Source: Opitutia bacterium (lineage in GTDB: Bacteria; Verrucomicrobiota; Verrucomicrobiia; Opitutales; Opitutaceae). Taken from it: a stretch of 64,000 bases of DNA. The first letter of the stretch is position 1. Every line of letters starts with the position of its first letter. Position numbers and translations under genes: made by a program. Below, one piece after another: positions 60,112 through 64,000 of this stretch. The notes under the pieces are model-generated. The model did not search any database. It was not told where the DNA came from and saw nothing but the letters and a program-made list of their open reading frames with translations. Where the stretch lies: positions 248,001 through 312,000 of the forward strand of contig JACPPI010000001.1 of NCBI GenBank assembly GCA_016190985.1, written 5' to 3'.

Positions 60112-62670
60112 TTACCGCCATTCGTGGCGGGGATAGCGACGGGAGAGCGCGGGCTTGAGCTTCGGGTAGACCTCGCGCCAGAAGTTGCTGAGGTCGTCCG
60201 TCACCTGGATCGGGCGCTGATTCGGCGCGAGGACCTCGATCTTCACTGGCACGCGGCCGTGGCCGAGGGTGAACGTGGAGTTCACGCCATAAAGTTCCTG
60301 GATGCGTGCGCTCAGGACCGGCGGACCGTCCTTGGTGTAGGTCAGGCGCGCCTTGCGGCCGTTGGCCATGACGAGTCGCCCCGGCAGGTAGTCGTCCAGC
60401 ACCGCCAGCTGCTCGGCCAGCAGCCAGTCGCGCAGGACCGGCATCACGGGCTTGTCCTTCAACTCGCGGGCGCCGTAGCTGCCGTAGCAGATCTGCTCGA
60501 TGAGCGTGGCGCGGTCGGCGTCGGTGATCGGGTTCACCTCCAGCTCCGGCCACCATTTGGCGAGGCAGTTCACGCGGACGATCCACTGTTCCACCGCCTC
60601 GTTCCACTCGGTCAACATGATGTTTCCGGCCATAACCTCGCGGGCGAGAATCGCCGCGGCCTCGCCCTCGGGCGGTTCCTCCGCGGTCTGCTTGGATTCC
60701 AGCACCAGGTCACGGAACCGGCGTCCCTTGCGCGCCAGCACGCGTCGAGCCGTCACGTCGTAGGTCACGCCGCCCGCATCCGCAAAATCCTCCGGGAAGA
60801 GCTCCTTCAACCACGGTTCCTCGATCGCCGTGCAGAGATTCAGCAGCACGTTCACCTCGCCCCGGCTCTCGATCTCCGTGATCTCCGCCGCGACCAGCAG
60901 CGGCGCCTGGTCGATGCCGCTCTCGCGGGCCAGCAGGCCGCGGCGCTTGTGCACCAGCTCGCAGCGCAGCGTGCCCTTGTCGAGTCGCTTGGCGAGATGG
61001 TCGCTGAAGCCGACCAGCACGCACTTTCGGACCGCGACGCCATCGATCCGCTTCTCGGCAACGTCGAGTCCGTCAGCCGCCGCGATCTCCAGGAATTGGT
61101 CGAACAGCGGTCCGACGGCGCGCACACCCTGCACATGAATACCGAGACGCCGGCAGGCGTCCGGATTGTAGCCGGCCTTGTCGGCATAACGCCAGGCGCG
61201 CATCAGCAGGAAGAAGTCCGACTCGTGTTCCTCGCCGAAGAGCTCCTCCCGCGCCTCCGCGGTGCGCTTGTCCACATTGCGGAGCAGAAAATTGCGACCC
61301 TGCGTCAGCGCCGCCATCAACGCCACCGAGCGAACGCAGCCGTAGTCCTGCGCCGCCAGAAACATCCGGGCGTAGCGCGGATGCATCAGGAAACGCAGCA
61401 TGCGGCGACCCAGCTCGGTGATGGAAAGGTGGTCCGTGCGCTCCGCGCGACGACCACCCAATGCTCCCAAATCCTCCAGCAGGGTCTCCGCCCGTTCCAG
61501 TGCTTTGGGCTCGGGTTTTTCCAGCCAGGGGAAATTATAGATGTCGTCGATACCCGCCGCCTTGAGCGTCAGCACCACCTCGGCGAGATCGAGGCGCTTG
61601 ACCTCGGGCAGTTCCTGCAGCGGGCGCTTCTCGTGCTCGCGCTCCGTCCACAGCCGCACGCAGACGCCCGGCGCGGTGCGGCCGGCCCGGCCGGCGCGCT
61701 GGTCGGACGAGGCCACGCTGATCTTCTCGATCAGCAGCGTGTTGATGCCGCGGTGCGCATCGTAGCGCGCCACACGGGCCAGACCGCAGTCGACCACGGC
61801 CATGACGCCGTCGATGGTCAGGGAGGTCTCGGCGACATTGGTCGAGACGATGATCTTGCGGGTGTCGTAGCGCGCCACGGCGCGGTCCTGCTGTTCGGGC
61901 GGCAGTTCGCCGTGCAGCGGATAGCACACGAAACTGCGCAGGCCGTGCGAGCCCTGCACATCCTGCACGGTGCGGCTGATCTCAAAGGCCCCCGGCATGA
62001 AGACGAGGATGTCGCCCGTGCTGGTTGCGGCGATGCGCTCGCACTCCCGGGTCGCGACGACCCAGACCGGGTCATGTTCGAAGTCGACGGACTTGGGCAG
62101 GTATTCGATCCGGACGGGGAAGGTGCGGCCCTGCGAGGTCAGCACCTCGCACGGCGCGAGATAGTTTTTCAGCAGCGCCGCGTCGAGCGTGGCGGACATG
62201 ACGATGATCTTCAGGTCGGGCCGGATGGACTGTTGGATCTGGAGGGCGCGGGCCAGCGAGATGTCGCCGTAGAGGTGGCGCTCGTGGAATTCGTCGAAGA
62301 TGATGGCGCTGATGCCCCGCAGCGACTGGTCAAAGGACATTTGCCGGAGCAGGATGCCCTCGGTCACGAAGCGGATGCGCGTGGTCTTCGAGACGCGCGA
62401 GTCCAGGCGGATCTGGTAGCCGACGATGTCGCCCAACTTGGTGCCGACCTCCTCGGCCACGCGTTTGGCCAGCATCCTCGCCGCCAACCGGCGCGGCTGC
62501 AGGACGACCACCTCGCCCTGTCCGAGCAAGCCGTGGTTGAGCAGCATCTGCGGCACCTGGGTGGATTTGCCCGAGCCGGTCGGTGCCGACACGATGAGCC
62601 GGCCCGGCCCCTTCACCGCCGCGATGAGACGGTCTTCGAGCTCATAGATGGGGAGTTCGCGCGGGGACAT
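60112..62670 (-). CDS. hrpB: ATP-dependent helicase HrpB (DEAH box)
   Basis: An 852-residue DEAH/RHA helicase: Walker A SAPTGSGKSTQVPQ, DEFHERH in place of DEAH, SAT in VMSATLDAALL, motif VI SDQRAGRAGRTAPG, then the HrpB C-terminal region ending YPRHEWR. Acts on RNA or RNA-protein complexes; cellular role poorly defined. ATG at 62670 gives a normal start (MSPRELPIYELEDRL). Confidence 0.93.
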   Translation of the reverse strand: MSPRELPIYELEDRLIAAVKGPGRLIVSAPTGSGKSTQVPQMLLNHGLLGQGEVVVLQPRRLAARMLAKRVAEEVGTKLGDIVGYQIRLDSRVSKTTRIRFVTEGILLRQMSFDQSLRGISAIIFDEFHERHLYGDISLARALQIQQSIRPDLKIIVMSATLDAALLKNYLAPCEVLTSQGRTFPVRIEYLPKSVDFEHDPVWVVATRECERIAATSTGDILVFMPGAFEISRTVQDVQGSHGLRSFVCYPLHGELPPEQQDRAVARYDTRKIIVSTNVAETSLTIDGVMAVVDCGLARVARYDAHRGINTLLIEKISVASSDQRAGRAGRTAPGVCVRLWTEREHEKRPLQELPEVKRLDLAEVVLTLKAAGIDDIYNFPWLEKPEPKALERAETLLEDLGALGGRRAERTDHLSITELGRRMLRFLMHPRYARMFLAAQDYGCVRSVALMAALTQGRNFLLRNVDKRTAEAREELFGEEHESDFFLLMRAWRYADKAGYNPDACRRLGIHVQGVRAVGPLFDQFLEIAAADGLDVAEKRIDGVAVRKCVLVGFSDHLAKRLDKGTLRCELVHKRRGLLARESGIDQAPLLVAAEITEIESRGEVNVLLNLCTAIEEPWLKELFPEDFADAGGVTYDVTARRVLARKGRRFRDLVLESKQTAEEPPEGEAAAILAREVMAGNIMLTEWNEAVEQWIVRVNCLAKWWPELEVNPITDADRATLIEQICYGSYGARELKDKPVMPVLRDWLLAEQLAVLDDYLPGRLVMANGRKARLTYTKDGPPVLSARIQELYGVNSTFTLGHGRVPVKIEVLAPNQRPIQVTDDLSNFWREVYPKLKPALSRRYPRHEWR

Positions 62671-62687
62671 GGGTTGGATATGCTTTT

Positions 62688-62754
62688 TGTAGGAGCTTGC
62701 TTGCAAGCGATTACGCGCGGGGAAATGCCATCGGATGCAAGCAGGCTCTTACAA
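62688..62754. repeat. Degenerate family B palindrome
   Basis: tgtaggagcttgcttgcaag faces gatgcaagcaggctcttaca just upstream of hrpB's start. Confidence 0.7.
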
Positions 62755-62759
62755 GCAGT

Positions 62760-62787
62760 TGGATTCTTCGCTGCGCTCAGAATGACA
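62760..62787 (-). repeat. Family A half repeat
   Basis: tggattcttcgctgcgctca gaatgaca, single arm without a partner. Confidence 0.8.
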
Positions 62788-62975
62788 TGCAACGGGGATA
62801 TGTGAACAACCGGGGAGCAAGCGGTTGGACCCAAGTTATTCACCGGGGCAATTGCAAACCCCCCGCACCTGCCGGTGAACAAGATGGGAGGAAGAAGCCC
62901 TTCACTTTTCGGGCGGGCGGGGCATCTTTTCACCGTTCCTTGATAGAACAGTCGCAGTGCGGCGGCATGAAAAAC

Positions 62976-64000
62976 CCGCCGAGAGCGCGACTGGGATAAT
63001 CCCGGGCAACCGGGGAAAGGTGGGCGTTAATTGGTGACGCCCTCCCCTCGGCGGCGCGAGCCGCAGGCAGGCAAATATCACCAGTTCCTCTGGACGGCGT
63101 CGCAGCCGGTCCAGTTTTGCGACAAAGGAGCTGTGCGACGAGGCGCGAACTCAGAAACCGCGTCCGAGTCGAGTCAGGTCCAAGGCCAGTTTCGGGCCTT
63201 GCGCCGATGCAGTTACCCAGAGGGTTTCGGTTGCTACTGTATAACCAGGACGCAGCGCAGTGTTCCGGTGGGTCCACCCCACCAAAAGGCCCGGCCGTAA
63301 TAAGCGGGGCGCGAAAGGGCCACGGCGCAGCGGGGAGCGGGCGAGTCTGGCAAAGCTCGCAAAACCTCCTCCTTGGGGCGGCGCGTAAAACCGCGTCACC
63401 CAACCGCAAGTCGAACGCAACCTGAGAGGTAAGAGGTCAGACCCGTTACAAGGGGCCAACGCCCGGCCAAAAGCCGGGGCCGTCCCCTTGGCAAGGTGCT
63501 GGTGCGAAATGCAGACGTTGCAGGCGTGCCAACACCCGTCCGGCGAGCCACCCATCGGCAGATGGAGCCGAACCAGGCGCAGAGGCCTCACTCGAAAGAT
63601 TCCGGCGCTGAAAAGACCGGGACGGTCCCGCCATGAGACCGAAAGCATCGCCTGCCGCGGTGAGTGGCGTCGGGAAGCACACGGCCCGCGAAAGCGAGGC
63701 GCCCAATGCTGTGCGAATGGGAAAGAGCGCGTGGCGAGCGCCCACCCCCGATTTTGGCCCGGGAGCCGCAAGGCTCCCGGGCCTCAATCTTTCTGCAGGA
63801 GTCCATTTGTCAGCGCGCTGGGCCCGGGCGAGACCCGGAACCTCGAGCCCCGCCGGGCCCGGTGCGCTGACCGTTTGCCTCGCACGCAGGTGCGGGGACA
63901 TTCGCCCTGACGCAGGTCGGTGGACGAACCCCGGGATGCCAGCAGGCATCAACGGGGCACACCGGGCCGCGATCCGCCAGGTTTTCGCGCAGCGAGAAAC
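62976..64000 (+). ncRNA. Candidate giant structured noncoding RNA, cut by the window edge
   Basis: Over 1 kb without a credible gene but full of stable stems. Examples: ccgccgag/ctcggcgg (62976/63047) enclosing a CCCGG-GCAA-CCGGG hairpin (63001-63014); gggcgt/acgccc (63022/63037); caaggcc/ggccttg (63181/63195); gcgtcc/ggacgc (63160/63248); ggtggg/cccacc (63267/63278); cccggc/gccggg (63462/63473); a 12-bp stem with GCAA loop (63756-63783); gtcagcgc/gcgctgac plus gggcccgg/ccgggccc (63809-63871); gatgcc/ggcatc (63935-63950). GNRA loops read correctly only on the + strand, giving the sense. The class is unidentified: no RNase P, tmRNA, 6S or rRNA signature was recognised. Confidence 0.6.

Larger units (their letters stand above)
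62671..62975. other. Gap upstream of the structured RNA region, with repeats
   Basis: Holds a degenerate family B palindrome (62688-62754) and a family A half repeat (62760-62787). The rest contains no convincing gene. Its right part (62860-62975) would contain the promoter of the RNA, but I see no clear consensus. Confidence 0.55.

Noticed and set aside
60124-62805. 893-codon open frame on the + strand opposite hrpB
   Set aside because: Antisense shadow in GC-rich DNA; hrpB on the other strand has every helicase motif.
62800-62900. Possible replication origin because of ttattcacc/gtgaaca elements
   Set aside because: Only loose resemblance to DnaA boxes, no cluster, no dnaA or dnaN nearby.
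63151-63952. Reverse-strand frames of 168-206 codons at the right edge
   Set aside because: Arg/Pro/Leu-rich translation of what looks like structured RNA; no protein family resemblance.
62976-64000. Assignment of the structured region to RNase P, tmRNA or rRNA
   Set aside because: None of the universally conserved core motifs of those RNAs could be found, and the length does not fit RNase P or tmRNA.

Overview
The window comes from a GC-rich bacterial chromosome. The gene content (a large TonB-dependent receptor with the Opitutaceae-style plug, a family B DNA polymerase, full-length ProRS, kbl/tdh, many dispersed palindromes) points to Verrucomicrobiota, most likely Opitutaceae. That assignment is an inference from protein style; no rRNA is present. 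About 60 protein genes are supported. Coding is dense except in an integron cassette array (30.1-34.9 kb), short repeat-filled gaps, and a gene-free, heavily structured stretch at the right edge (62.7-64.0 kb).

Layout. 0-7.6 kb: family B polymerase running off the left edge, a proS-clpS-DUF2017-like operon, a GIY-YIG gene bracketed by inverted repeats, and argA. 7.6-12 kb: ridA remnant, an NMT1/SsuA-type ABC importer and a divergent amidase. 12-19.6 kb: a purine/SAM salvage locus made of exported SAM hydrolase, exported purine-nucleoside (NUP) enzyme, AzgA-type base permease, TonB-dependent receptor and exported adenosine deaminase. 20-24.3 kb: a manganese regulon, with mntR divergent from a five-gene operon of two outer-membrane barrels, mntH, usp and a small membrane protein; a perfect palindrome lies between them. 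24.4-28.1 kb: fused Fbp-type permease, a TonB-like protein and an MFS transporter.

28.2-34.9 kb: a chromosomal integron. It has an IntI-type tyrosine recombinase with an unusual N-terminal extension, a small HTH-like gene between 24-bp direct repeats, and eleven gene cassettes ending in recognisable attC sites. Most cassettes encode small membrane proteins. One cassette is duplicated, and a 140-bp leader is shared by two others.

34.9-62.7 kb: mostly housekeeping genes. These are dgt, an S9 peptidase, the ogt/alkA alkylation-repair pair, a short MgtE, tdh and kbl separated by an inserted GxxExxY nuclease, cdd, an HU-family gene upstream of hisS, ubiE, erpA, a Ser/Thr kinase next to rpoN, a receiver protein, ankyrin repeats, eno, an rlmI-like gene, prfC, an IS200-like element and hrpB. 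62.9-64.0 kb: a probable giant structured RNA, truncated by the window.

A recurring theme is dispersed palindromic repeats (at least five families). They sit between genes and also inside genes in frame (amidase, MFS transporter, rlmI-like), and they supply start codons or termini (polB, the ABC binding protein, GIY-YIG). Three different small nuclease/transposase genes (GIY-YIG, GxxExxY, IS200-type TnpA) are each bracketed by repeats or hairpins.
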